From positions 1 through 16,358 of the forward strand of contig SSGY01000042.1 in assembly GCA_008017145.1 (NCBI GenBank): a stretch of DNA of 16,358 bases, read 5' to 3'. How positions within the stretch are numbered: the first letter of the stretch is position 1; every line of letters begins with the position of its first letter. The DNA comes from Neisseriales bacterium. Lineage in GTDB: Bacteria > Pseudomonadota > Gammaproteobacteria > Burkholderiales > UBA11063. The position numbers and the translations under genes were made by a program. Positions 8,101 through 13,594 of the stretch are shown here, in pieces. The notes beneath the pieces were generated by a model. It was not told where the DNA came from, ran no database searches, and saw only the letters and a program-made list of their open reading frames with translations.

Positions 8101-8488
8101 GATTACATAAATATTGATTTGATGCATCGCTAGTATAGTATGTACCAGCTTGCATTGTTACACCGCCATTAAAAGATGTAAGCGCTACTTGATTATTGCA
8201 AACTGTATCGTTGTAATAGCCTACAACTATTGATGATAAACTAACTGGTGATGCAACATAAATACTTGTTTGATTCCCATTACTAGCAAAATTCTTCAGA
8301 TCCAGCAAGCTTTTCAAATTATTAAACTGATATTTAGCATTGTTCTCAACTGGAATATAATTTAATCGGCCGATATAGCCTTCTAGATTTACACTTGTGG
8401 TATTTGTACTCACATTTGCATTATTACCACTATTACATGATGTCAATAATAATATTAAACCAATCAATTTACATAATCTCTGCATCAT
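5147..8488 (-). CDS. Large RCC1-repeat lipoprotein with a six-cysteine N-terminal domain
   Basis: The protein is 1113 residues if started at ATG 8486-8488. A TTG just before and another ATG just after are alternatives; AAGG about 5 nt upstream favours an ATG. Residue numbers here count from the TTG at 8491. A signal peptide ends in the lipobox LTSC (Cys19). A globular domain (about 75-205) has cysteines at 98, 129, 140, 171, 196 and 201. After a divergent repeat (about 214-265), 15 tandem units of about 57 residues run to the C-terminus. Each unit carries FSCA, then GKVYCWG, GQIGNG or GRIGNG, and VPT, which is the RCC1 beta-propeller blade signature. The two cysteines per unit could form disulfides. 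Unit 8 is short and degenerate and divides the array into 7+7. RCC1-like propellers usually bind proteins; the partner and role are unknown. The gene starts 17 nt after the 54-aa peptide gene. Confidence 0.9.
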   Translation of the reverse strand: MMQRLCKLIGLILLLTSCNSGNNANVSTNTTSVNLEGYIGRLNYIPVENNAKYQFNNLKSLLDLKNFASNGNQTSIYVASPVSLSSIVVGYYNDTVCNNQVALTSFNGGVTMQAGTYYTSDASNQYLCNQYNYNSRSGCSGALAGAQAGDYKSMQIIYNFTNGSSSRSLCLYNQFNGNGYEATANYSDPQNPVACSSSNCGYSTSYLTSGVGINSFSIAYSSATAANSCYLNESSNNNLECWGAPTNGAIGNGYVIYPAIMPDGVESFSQVSTNASFSCAIAGSGTNAGKIYCWGVGTAGQIGNGANSAVNVPTPVTMPAGVDGFSQVSTNSSFSCAIASSGTNAGKVYCWGTGSNGRIGNGANSNINVPTSVTMPSGVDGFSQVSTNTNFSCAIAGSGTNAGKVYCWGIGTSGQIGNGANSAVNVPTQATMPSGVDSFSQVSTNSSFSCALAGSGESAGKVYCWGSGSNGRIGNGAFSNVNVPTLVTMPSGVDSFSQVSTNVNFSCALAGSGESAGKVYCWGLGTSGQIGNGANSTVNVPTQATMPSGVDSFSQISTNASFSCALASSGTNAGKVYCWGTGGSGQIGNGANSTVNVPTQATMPSGVDSFSQVSTNSSFSCALAGSGTNAGKVYCWGVGTIGQIGNGASSTVNVPTQATMPSGVESSIQISTNNNFSCAIASSGRNTGKVYCWGNNLNVSSMGSAGVSAPLSSQLPEGVSTYNQLSTNASFSCAIAGSGTNAGKVYCWGTGTTGQIGNGENSTVNVPTQATMPSGVDSFSQVSTNSLFSCALAGSGTNAGKVYCWGAGTNGRIGNGANSSVNVPTLVTTPSGVDSFSQVSTNTSFSCALAGSGVNAGRVYCWGGGTGGQIGNGANSAVNVPTSVTTPSGVDSFSQVSTNDNFSCALAGSGTNAGKVYCWGSGTSGQIGNGASSIVNVPTLVTMPSGVDSFSQISTNTNFSCALAGSGESAGKVYCWGAGGSGRIGNGANGDVDVPTSVTMPSGVDSFSQVSTNPNFSCALAGSGESAGKVYCWGLGTSGQIGNGASSDVNVPTSVTMPSGVSAFGQVWTSNNYACAIAASGVNAGKRYCWGDNFSGQLGTGDGVNKNIPTLVN
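5150..7696 (-). repeat. Tandem repeat array, 15 units of about 171 bp (RCC1 blades)
   Basis: Counting from 7696 down to 5150, fifteen units of the pattern V-D-S-F-S-Q-V-S-T-N ... M-P-S-G follow one another. Thirteen are exactly 57 codons (171 bp), unit 8 is 55 codons and the last is 53 codons. The same stretches recur almost unchanged in many units on the DNA level, for example the ones encoding FSCALAGSG and GKVYCWG. Such similarity allows unit gain, loss and gene conversion and may cause assembly errors. Confidence 0.92.
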
Positions 8489-8505
8489 CAATACCTTATT
8501 ACAAA

Positions 8506-8670
8506 TTATGATAAAAAACCGCCACCTTGGCTCTCAAGAGCATTGGGACCACCACCTTCAATTACATCAGCACAAAACAATTCAGTAACTTTTGGTGAGG
8601 CATAGCTCAATTTGGCTTCTGTTTTTATCAACTCGACTTGAGGAATATTTGTATTCAATTGTTTCATCAT
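8506..8670 (-). CDS. 54-residue Gly-rich peptide, candidate modified or secreted peptide precursor
   Basis: The gene encodes 54 residues from tandem ATG codons (8668-8670 and 8665-8667) and ends at TAA 8506-8508. A strong ribosome binding site AGGAGAGG lies at 8673-8680. It is 5 nt before the first ATG and 8 nt before the second when measured from AGGAG, so either could be used. The N-terminal half is polar and leader-like (MMKQLNTNIPQVELIK). The middle contains SYASPKVTELFCADVIEGGG, and the C-terminus has a second Gly triplet before a terminal FLS. A 'Y-x-S-P-x-V-x-x-L' segment followed by a Gly-rich tail is common in short ribosomally made peptide precursors. No maturation enzyme or transporter is visible in the window, so the precursor role is inference. 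The stop is 17 nt before the RCC1 lipoprotein ATG, so the genes are probably one operon. I do not recognise a named family. Confidence 0.72.
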   Translation of the reverse strand: MMKQLNTNIPQVELIKTEAKLSYASPKVTELFCADVIEGGGPNALESQGGGFLS

Positions 8671-8710
8671 AACCTCTCCTTCTTATAATAATAGCAACAT
8701 TAAACGTTTT

Positions 8711-8716
8711 ATTATA
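8711..8716 (-). promoter_or_regulatory. Candidate -10 box of the peptide-lipoprotein operon
   Basis: A perfect TATAAT reads on the minus strand from 8716 to 8711, in CTACTATAATAAAACG. No good -35 is seen at 16-18 bp. Transcription would start near 8704 and give a leader of about 34 nt before the peptide ATG. The stretch 8671-8922 holds this element, the divergent grpE promoter and no clear gene. Confidence 0.4.
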
Positions 8717-8856
8717 GTAGAATCCATAACAAATGCACGAATAAATTCATTCACCTCACTTGAAATAGTTTTTTCCATAATCTTTCAATTTGCCATCACT
8801 GAAACAACCACAATACAACATTTTATAAGTTAATATAAAATATAGTCTAAAGCTGC

Positions 8857-8887
8857 CTTGAAAAATAAGTTTCATGCACTATATACT
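8857..8887 (+). promoter_or_regulatory. grpE promoter, sigma-32-like overlapping sigma-70-like
   Basis: CTTGAAA at 8857-8863 equals the heat-shock sigma-32 -35 consensus. After 13 bp, CACTATAT (8877-8884) partly matches the heat-shock -10 consensus CCCCATNT. The same DNA also reads as sigma-70, with TTGAAA (8858-8863), an 18-bp spacer and TATACT (8882-8887). A heat-shock promoter before a chaperone cofactor gene agrees with the known regulation of grpE in proteobacteria. Confidence 0.55.
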
Positions 8888-8922
8888 ATGACATTGGTAT
8901 TTAATTTTACGAAAGTATAAAG

Positions 8923-9483
8923 ATGGAAAAGCAACAAACTACACAAGAATCAAATGGAGCAACTCAAAACACGGCAGCAGAAAACCAAAATGCTGAGAAT
9001 TTTACCGAAGTTTTAGAAGAAATCGTTCAGGAAGAAACTAATCAGGTTTTAAAACTAGAACAAGAACTAGCAGAATTAAAAGATACTAATTTACGGTTAA
9101 TTGCAGAAATGCAAAATACGCAACGCCGGGGTGCAGAAGAAACCAAAAAAGCGCGTGATTATGCGATCAGTAATTTTGCCAAAGAAATAATCACCGTTAA
9201 AGACTATCTCGAAATGGCACTTAAAGATCAGTCTGGTAATTTTGAGATGTTAAAAATGGGTGTTGATTTAACCTTGCAACAATTAATCAAAGTTTTTGAA
9301 GCGCATCAGATTAAAGATATAAATCCACAAGTTAAAGAAAAGTTGGATGCTAATCTACATCAGGCAATGAGTGTGGTTGAAGAGCATGAGCAAGAAACCA
9401 ATACCATTGTCAGCGTTATGCAAAAAGGCTATTTACTCAATGGTCGGGTACTGCGTCCAGCCATGGTCACTGTAGCTAAATAA
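8923..9483 (+). CDS. grpE: Nucleotide exchange factor GrpE
   Basis: GrpE is a homodimeric cochaperone that releases ADP from DnaK during protein folding and the heat-shock response. The 186-residue product has the family layout. A polar, disordered Gln/Asn/Glu-rich N-terminus (about 1-30) is followed by a long coiled-coil helix with LEQELAELKDTNLRLIAEMQNTQRR (shown only in part: ELAELKDTNLRLIAEMQ) and then RGAEETKKARDYA. The C-terminal beta domain ends in the GrpE signature GYLLNGRVLRPAMVTVAK. The start is ATG 8923; the ribosome binding site is weak (GAAAG at 8911). The gene appears monocistronic, with a terminator at 9490-9516. dnaK and dnaJ are not in the window. Confidence 0.96.
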   Translation: MEKQQTTQESNGATQNTAAENQNAENFTEVLEEIVQEETNQVLKLEQELAELKDTNLRLIAEMQNTQRRGAEETKKARDYAISNFAKEIITVKDYLEMALKDQSGNFEMLKMGVDLTLQQLIKVFEAHQIKDINPQVKEKLDANLHQAMSVVEEHEQETNTIVSVMQKGYLLNGRVLRPAMVTVAK

Positions 9484-9489
9484 ATAATG

Positions 9490-9516
9490 AGCAACCATAA
9501 TCTGGTTGCTTTTTTT
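9490..9516 (+). terminator. Rho-independent terminator of grpE
   Basis: An 8-bp stem AGCAACCA (9490-9497) pairs with TGGTTGCT (9503-9510) around a 5-nt loop and runs into seven T (9510-9516). It lies 6 nt after the grpE stop. Confidence 0.88.
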
Positions 9517-9531
9517 AACACCGTTGAGCAA

Positions 9532-9559
9532 TTCAGCAAAGTTAGATATATGCTATAAT
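9532..9559 (+). promoter_or_regulatory. Candidate promoter of the HAD phosphatase-glycosyltransferase pair
   Basis: TGCTATAAT at 9551-9559 is an extended -10 with a perfect TATAAT. TTCAGC (9532-9537) with a 16-bp spacer is a possible weak -35. Transcription would start near 9566, about 23 nt before the ATG. Confidence 0.55.
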
Positions 9560-9588
9560 TGTGCAAATTTTTTAGAAAAGATAGGTAA

Positions 9589-10245
9589 ATGCGCTTAGTT
9601 TTATTTGATATGGATCATACATTAGTGCCGTGCGATAGCGGAACTTTATGGGCAGAATTTCTTAGCGAACAAAATTTGTTAGCTCAAGATAAAGCGCAGC
9701 AACGAGCAGCCTTTTTGCAAGATTATCAGAATGGCACGTTGGATGTGGAAGCGGCATATCGTTTTGAATTAGAATTATTGCAAAGTTTACCGCTTAGTGA
9801 ACGTAATGATTTATTGCAAGGTTTTTTTACGCATAAAATTCGTCCGCTGATAACAGAATCAGCACAACGTTATGTTGAGCGGCATAAACAAGACGGTGAT
9901 TATGTAGTAATCATTACTGCAACTATCGAAGATATTGCGCGTCCAATCGCTAATTTTTTTGGTGTGGATGCTTTGATTGCTGGACGCGGTAAGCGTGATG
10001 CCTCTGGCGAGTATACAGGTGAAATTGAGCTTGAGCCATGTATGGGGCGTGGGAAATTGGTGCATCTGGAAGAATGGTTGACTAAAAATAATTATAATCC
10101 ACTACATTATGTTTTTTACTCGGACTCACATAACGATTTGCCGTTGCTAGAGCAGGTTGACGATCCGATTGCGGTTGATCCTGACGAAAAACTCCGCCAA
10201 ATTGCACTGGAAAATAACTGGCAAATTATTTCCTTTCTTGATTAA
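9589..10245 (+). CDS. HAD superfamily phosphatase, subfamily IB (SerB/CicA-like)
   Basis: This 218-residue cytoplasmic hydrolase carries all four HAD motifs. Motif I is FDMDHT, with the nucleophile Asp7 and Asp9. Motif II is VVIITAT (Thr110 or Thr112 region), motif III is Lys156 in GRGKLVHLEEW, and motif IV is YSDSHNDLPLL with Asp179 and Asp183. The cap between motifs I and II is helical, as in the IB group that includes phosphoserine phosphatase and the CicA-like hydrolases. The substrate cannot be read from the sequence; small phosphomonoesters are expected. The start ATG follows TAGG at 9581-9584. The stop is 3 nt before the ATG of the membrane glycosyltransferase, so the two are probably translated from one message. 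A functional link between them is only suggested by that spacing. Confidence 0.88.
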   Translation: MRLVLFDMDHTLVPCDSGTLWAEFLSEQNLLAQDKAQQRAAFLQDYQNGTLDVEAAYRFELELLQSLPLSERNDLLQGFFTHKIRPLITESAQRYVERHKQDGDYVVIITATIEDIARPIANFFGVDALIAGRGKRDASGEYTGEIELEPCMGRGKLVHLEEWLTKNNYNPLHYVFYSDSHNDLPLLEQVDDPIAVDPDEKLRQIALENNWQIISFLD

Positions 10246-10248
10246 TCA

Positions 10249-11916
10249 ATGACTGAGCAATTACCTCTTAATCTGAACCGCTCTTGGTGGTGGTTGATTA
10301 TTCTATTATTACTAATTAATGCTTGCGGGATGTTTTCGCCAGTATTGAACAGTAACGATGCTTATTTTTATGCCGTTATTAGTAAGACGATGGTAAGCAA
10401 TCATGACTGGATAAATCTCTATTATGCTAGTCAGGATTGGTTAGATAAGCCACATCTGCCATTTTGGTTAACCGCATTATCATTTAAGATCTTTGGTATT
10501 TCTGCTTTTGCCTATGTGTTACCAGGGTTTATTTTTCATTGTATCGGTGCTATCTATACCTATCGTTTGGGTAAATTGCTTTATTCAGAAGCAACTGGAA
10601 TTGTGGCTACATTAATTTATGTTAGCAGTTTACATCTACTCCTATCCAGTATGGATATCCGTGCGGAAGCATTTCTATTAGGTGAAATTGTTTCAGCCTG
10701 TTACTATTATTTGCGCTATGACCGTATTGGGGGAATAAAAAATCTGCTGTTAGCCAGTATATTTACTGGGCTAGCTTTAATGACTAAAGGCTTATTTGTC
10801 GTTGTCACGATTTTTAGTGGTTTAGTTGCAATGTGGCTATATAGTGGTGAATTGCGTAAGATAATTCAGCCCAAATGGTTGCTGGCTTACGCTTTAAGTC
10901 TACTGGCAACGCTACCAGAGTTAATTTGTCTCTATGTGCAATTTGATCTTCATCCTGAAAAACTCGTTTTTGGACAGCATCAAGTGTCAGGAATCAGCTG
11001 GTTTTTCTGGGGTAGTCAATTTGGACGCTTTTTTAATAGTGGTCCGATTGTCAATAATCATGGCAATCCAGGGTTTTTTATTCATACTTTCTTATGGGCG
11101 TTTTTGCCGTGGTCTTTGCTGTTTATCGCCAGCCTTATTGCAGTATGTCGCTGCTTTAAGGCTGAAGTAACTACACAGCGAGCAATATCAATCTATTTAC
11201 AAAGCAGTTTCTGGCTGACATTTATTATGTTTAGCGCTACCAAGTTTCAGCTTGATCATTATACCAATATTATCATGCCATTTGCGGCAATTATTGTTGC
11301 TAATTATATAGTTAATCAAGCTTCTAAGCTATCTGTGATTGTCAAAATTCAGCAAGGACTAACATTCCTGATTTTGTGTTTGAGCCTTGCGATAAGTATC
11401 TTCTTTTTTAGAGCTAGTTGGTTAATAATCAGTGCATTGATTCCGACTCTGATTCTGGGGTATTCTGTTTTTCAGCGTAGTAAAATCTCTGTGGTTAAGT
11501 GGATTTTAGCTTTGCCAGCTTTGGCGGTGGCTTCGAGTTTTATCGCATTGATGCTGGTTAATGCTTTCGTCTACCGCAGCTACGATGCAGGATATAATAT
11601 TGCTCAGTATTTAGAAGGTAAACCAGTTGCGACAGTATATAATCTAGAAGTTCCGGGATTGATAAATAATCTGGAGTTCCATTCTGATTTGCCAGTGTCA
11701 GAAGCGCATCTGCCTTTGCCGAATAATTATCCATATTATCTTACAATCAAAAATGATAGTCTATTTCAATTAGAAAGTTATAACTATGAAAAATTAGCTA
11801 CATTTAATGAGTTGGAAATGACTAAATTTATTCCAGCAATGTTGAGCGCAAATAAATATCAACATAGTTTAATTGTGATTGATTTAGTAAAAATTACAGG
11901 TCTACGAAACAATTGA
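10249..11916 (+). CDS. ArnT/PMT-like integral membrane glycosyltransferase
   Basis: This 555-residue inner-membrane protein resembles the ArnT/PMT_2 (GT83/GT39-type) transferases, which move a sugar from a polyprenyl-phosphate donor to lipid A or another acceptor at the outer face of the membrane. About a dozen hydrophobic segments cover residues 13-450, starting with WWWLIILLLLINACGMF. The first periplasmic loop has the family pattern NSNDAYFYA with an acidic residue at Asp37, then DWLDKPHLPFWLTALSFKIFG. MTKGLF lies near residue 180. A hydrophilic C-terminal part (about 455-555) is probably periplasmic. The acceptor and the sugar are unknown, and no aminoarabinose synthesis genes lie nearby, so I do not call it arnT. 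There is no clear ribosome binding site; with a 3-nt gap after the phosphatase gene, translational coupling is likely. Confidence 0.85.
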   Translation: MTEQLPLNLNRSWWWLIILLLLINACGMFSPVLNSNDAYFYAVISKTMVSNHDWINLYYASQDWLDKPHLPFWLTALSFKIFGISAFAYVLPGFIFHCIGAIYTYRLGKLLYSEATGIVATLIYVSSLHLLLSSMDIRAEAFLLGEIVSACYYYLRYDRIGGIKNLLLASIFTGLALMTKGLFVVVTIFSGLVAMWLYSGELRKIIQPKWLLAYALSLLATLPELICLYVQFDLHPEKLVFGQHQVSGISWFFWGSQFGRFFNSGPIVNNHGNPGFFIHTFLWAFLPWSLLFIASLIAVCRCFKAEVTTQRAISIYLQSSFWLTFIMFSATKFQLDHYTNIIMPFAAIIVANYIVNQASKLSVIVKIQQGLTFLILCLSLAISIFFFRASWLIISALIPTLILGYSVFQRSKISVVKWILALPALAVASSFIALMLVNAFVYRSYDAGYNIAQYLEGKPVATVYNLEVPGLINNLEFHSDLPVSEAHLPLPNNYPYYLTIKNDSLFQLESYNYEKLATFNELEMTKFIPAMLSANKYQHSLIVIDLVKITGLRNN

Positions 11917-12114
11917 TGCTCAATTATAGAGAAGGAAAAATTTTGGAATTTAATAATTGGAAGCAATAGATATAAACAAGCTTTAATTACTTTTTAGACC
12001 TACGTAATACATACCATTCTCTTACGGGAGTCACAAATGCAAGAATTTCTACTTGATTAATTGCTGTTTAATATCCATCAAAAATAAACACATTTAGAGT
12101 ACAATAAGGTTACC

Positions 12115-12438
12115 ATGAATAATATCAGCATAAAAGCTAAACTAAATGCATTACTCGTTCTTTACACCATTGGAGCACTAATTTTTCAACCGTTGGCAAG
12201 TATAATTCAGGTTGGAGTATTAATTTATCTAAGTCTAAAAAGAGAGTGGAAGTATTTTATCTATGGTACTACTCTTTTTATCTGTGCTGCGATAATTGGT
12301 GCTGCATTTTATAAGCATAGCTTAAATCAAAATAAACAGTTTTACATGATTGCACTGGCGGTGAGTGTTTTTGCCAATTTATTTTGGTTTGCAGCCACAA
12401 TCAAGCAGCTAAAACGAATTTTATATATTGACGAATAA
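12115..12438 (+). CDS. Small integral membrane protein of unknown function
   Basis: The product is 107 residues, with three or four hydrophobic segments: about 11-40 (one long or two short), 46-66 and 76-95. Basic residues lie between them (SLKREWK, and KQLKR near the end), which would place those loops in the cytoplasm. I recognise no family. AAGG at 12105-12108 precedes the ATG by 6 nt and supports the start. The stop is 33 nt before yaeQ on the same strand, so the two could be co-transcribed. The 198 nt upstream (11917-12114) hold no confident promoter or gene. Composition is like that of the neighbours, with no sign of transfer. Confidence 0.65.
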   Translation: MNNISIKAKLNALLVLYTIGALIFQPLASIIQVGVLIYLSLKREWKYFIYGTTLFICAAIIGAAFYKHSLNQNKQFYMIALAVSVFANLFWFAATIKQLKRILYIDE

Positions 12439-12471
12439 TTTAACTAAAATAAATAATAGGATAAATATTTA

Positions 12472-13002
12472 ATGGCAATTAAACCCCGTGTTTTCAAAGC
12501 TAATATTCAAATAGCTGACATGAACCGTCACTATTATCAAGATCATCTATTAACTATTGCACAACACCCTTCGGAAACCGATGAACGAATGATGGTACGT
12601 GTCTTAGCATTTGCGCTTAATGCCAATGACAACCTCAGCTTTGCCGAAGGAATTACCGATACTAATCATGCAGATTTATGGGATCGCGATCATAATGAGC
12701 ATATTGCGCTATGGATTAGTGTTGGCTTACCCGATGAGAAATTGATCCGTAAAGCCTCAATTCGTGCTGATCAGGTAATTGTTTATAGTTATGGTGGACG
12801 TCCTGCAGAAATTTGGTGGAGCAAGTTAAATGTAGCCGATTATGCTAATTTAAAAGTAATCAATCTGGCAGATGAAGATACAAAACAACTAGCGGCAATG
12901 TTCTCTCGTGGTATGAAAATGAGTTTTACAATTCAAGAGGATGATGTTTTAATTACCAACGATACGACAACCCTCAATCTTACTTTACAAAAACTAAAAT
13001 AG
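12472..13002 (+). CDS. yaeQ: YaeQ family protein
   Basis: The 176-residue product is a clear YaeQ family member, close to the usual length. The family opening is evident: MAIKPRVFKANIQIADMNR, then YYQDHLLTIAQHPSETDERM and MVRVLAFALNA. ADLWDRDHNEHIALWISVGL and PDEKLIRKAS follow. Structures of the family show a fold related to PD-(D/E)XK nucleases, and the conserved Glu/Asp/Lys residues around PSETDERM, HIALWISVG and IRKAS are consistent with that. The physiological role is not settled; a link to RfaH-dependent transcription was once proposed for the E. coli protein. Start ATG 12472 with AGGAT at 12458-12462. The 3' end is followed directly by the inverted-repeat element at 13011-13104 and the terminator at 13112-13142. 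Confidence 0.93.
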   Translation: MAIKPRVFKANIQIADMNRHYYQDHLLTIAQHPSETDERMMVRVLAFALNANDNLSFAEGITDTNHADLWDRDHNEHIALWISVGLPDEKLIRKASIRADQVIVYSYGGRPAEIWWSKLNVADYANLKVINLADEDTKQLAAMFSRGMKMSFTIQEDDVLITNDTTTLNLTLQKLK

Positions 13003-13010
13003 CTATAATC

Positions 13011-13104
13011 CAATCAGATTCATCATCTTGGGGTGTTGCCAAGCTCCTCACCGGCTAGCTGTAGGCTTCGTCGCTGTCGCCTACTAATATTTTGAATCTG
13101 ATTG
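13011..13104. repeat. 94-nt structured element with 12-bp terminal inverted repeats
   Basis: CAATCAGATTCA (13011-13022) and TGAATCTGATTG (13093-13104) are exact 12-bp reverse complements. Inside are CTTGG/CCAAG (13027-13031/13039-13043, 7-nt loop) and GTAGGC/GCCTAC (13061-13066/13079-13084, 12-nt loop). GGTG in the first loop (13032-13035) is complementary to CACC at 13049-13052, so a pseudoknot is possible. The core is much more G/C-rich than the surroundings. It has no reading frame and no poly-T end. It could be a short non-autonomous mobile repeat, a REP-like repeat or a structured 3' UTR RNA; the window does not decide. Confidence 0.7.
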
Positions 13105-13111
13105 AGTATTA

Positions 13112-13142
13112 AAAAAGCCTCATGCTATTCATGAGGCTTTTT
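13112..13142. terminator. Bidirectional rho-independent terminator between yaeQ and rplS
   Basis: AAAAAGCCTCATG (13112-13124) and CATGAGGCTTTTT (13130-13142) are perfect complements around the loop CTATT. The A-tract and T-tract make it work in both directions, for yaeQ and for the rpsP-rplS operon. Confidence 0.92.
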
Positions 13143-13169
13143 GCTTTATTGCGAAAAGTAACTTTGTGC

Positions 13170-13544
13170 TTAAGATGCGGCAACAACTTTGCGAACAAGT
13201 TTTTCTTTAATACGTGCTGATTTACCTGAACGATCACGTAAATAGTACAATTTAGCACGACGAACGTCACCACGGCGTTTAACTTCGATCGATTCTACTA
13301 ATGGCGAATATGTTTGGAATGTTCTTTCAACACCTTCACCGGCAGAAATTTTACGCACGATGAATGCTGAGTTAAGACCACGATTACGTTTAGCGATTAC
13401 TACACCTTCATACGCCTGTAAACGCTCACGGTTACCCTCTTTTACTTTAACTTGCACAACAACAGTATCACCAGGTGCAAATGAAGGGATAGTTTTATTT
13501 AAACGAGCAATTTCTTCCTGCTCAAGAATTTGAATGATATTCAT
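13170..13544 (-). CDS. rplS: 50S ribosomal protein L19
   Basis: L19 (bL19) sits at the interface of the large and small ribosomal subunits. The 124-residue product carries the typical beginning [20 protein letters not shown], then [40 protein letters not shown] and a C-terminal [20 protein letters not shown]. Length and sequence fit bacterial L19 throughout. AAGGAAAAA (13549-13557, read on the minus strand) precedes the ATG. It is the last gene of the rpsP-rimM-trmD-rplS operon, 50 nt after trmD, and is followed by the terminator at 13112-13142. Confidence 0.98.
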   Translation of the reverse strand: MNIIQILEQEEIARLNKTIPSFAPGDTVVVQVKVKEGNRERLQAYEGVVIAKRNRGLNSAFIVRKISAGEGVERTFQTYSPLVESIEVKRRGDVRRAKLYYLRDRSGKSARIKEKLVRKVVAAS

Positions 13545-13594
13545 TATTTTTTCCTTATCTTGTTCCTACTTATGTTTAATTACTAAGTATTAGC

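Noticed and set aside
10249..11916. Assigning the glycosyltransferase as true ArnT (aminoarabinose transfer to lipid A)
   Set aside because: Only general ArnT/PMT features are visible and no aminoarabinose pathway genes are near; substrate is left open.
13011..13104. Integron attC site or tRNA gene
   Set aside because: The GTTRRRY/RYYYAAC core sites and a tRNA cloverleaf with TTCGA loop are both absent.
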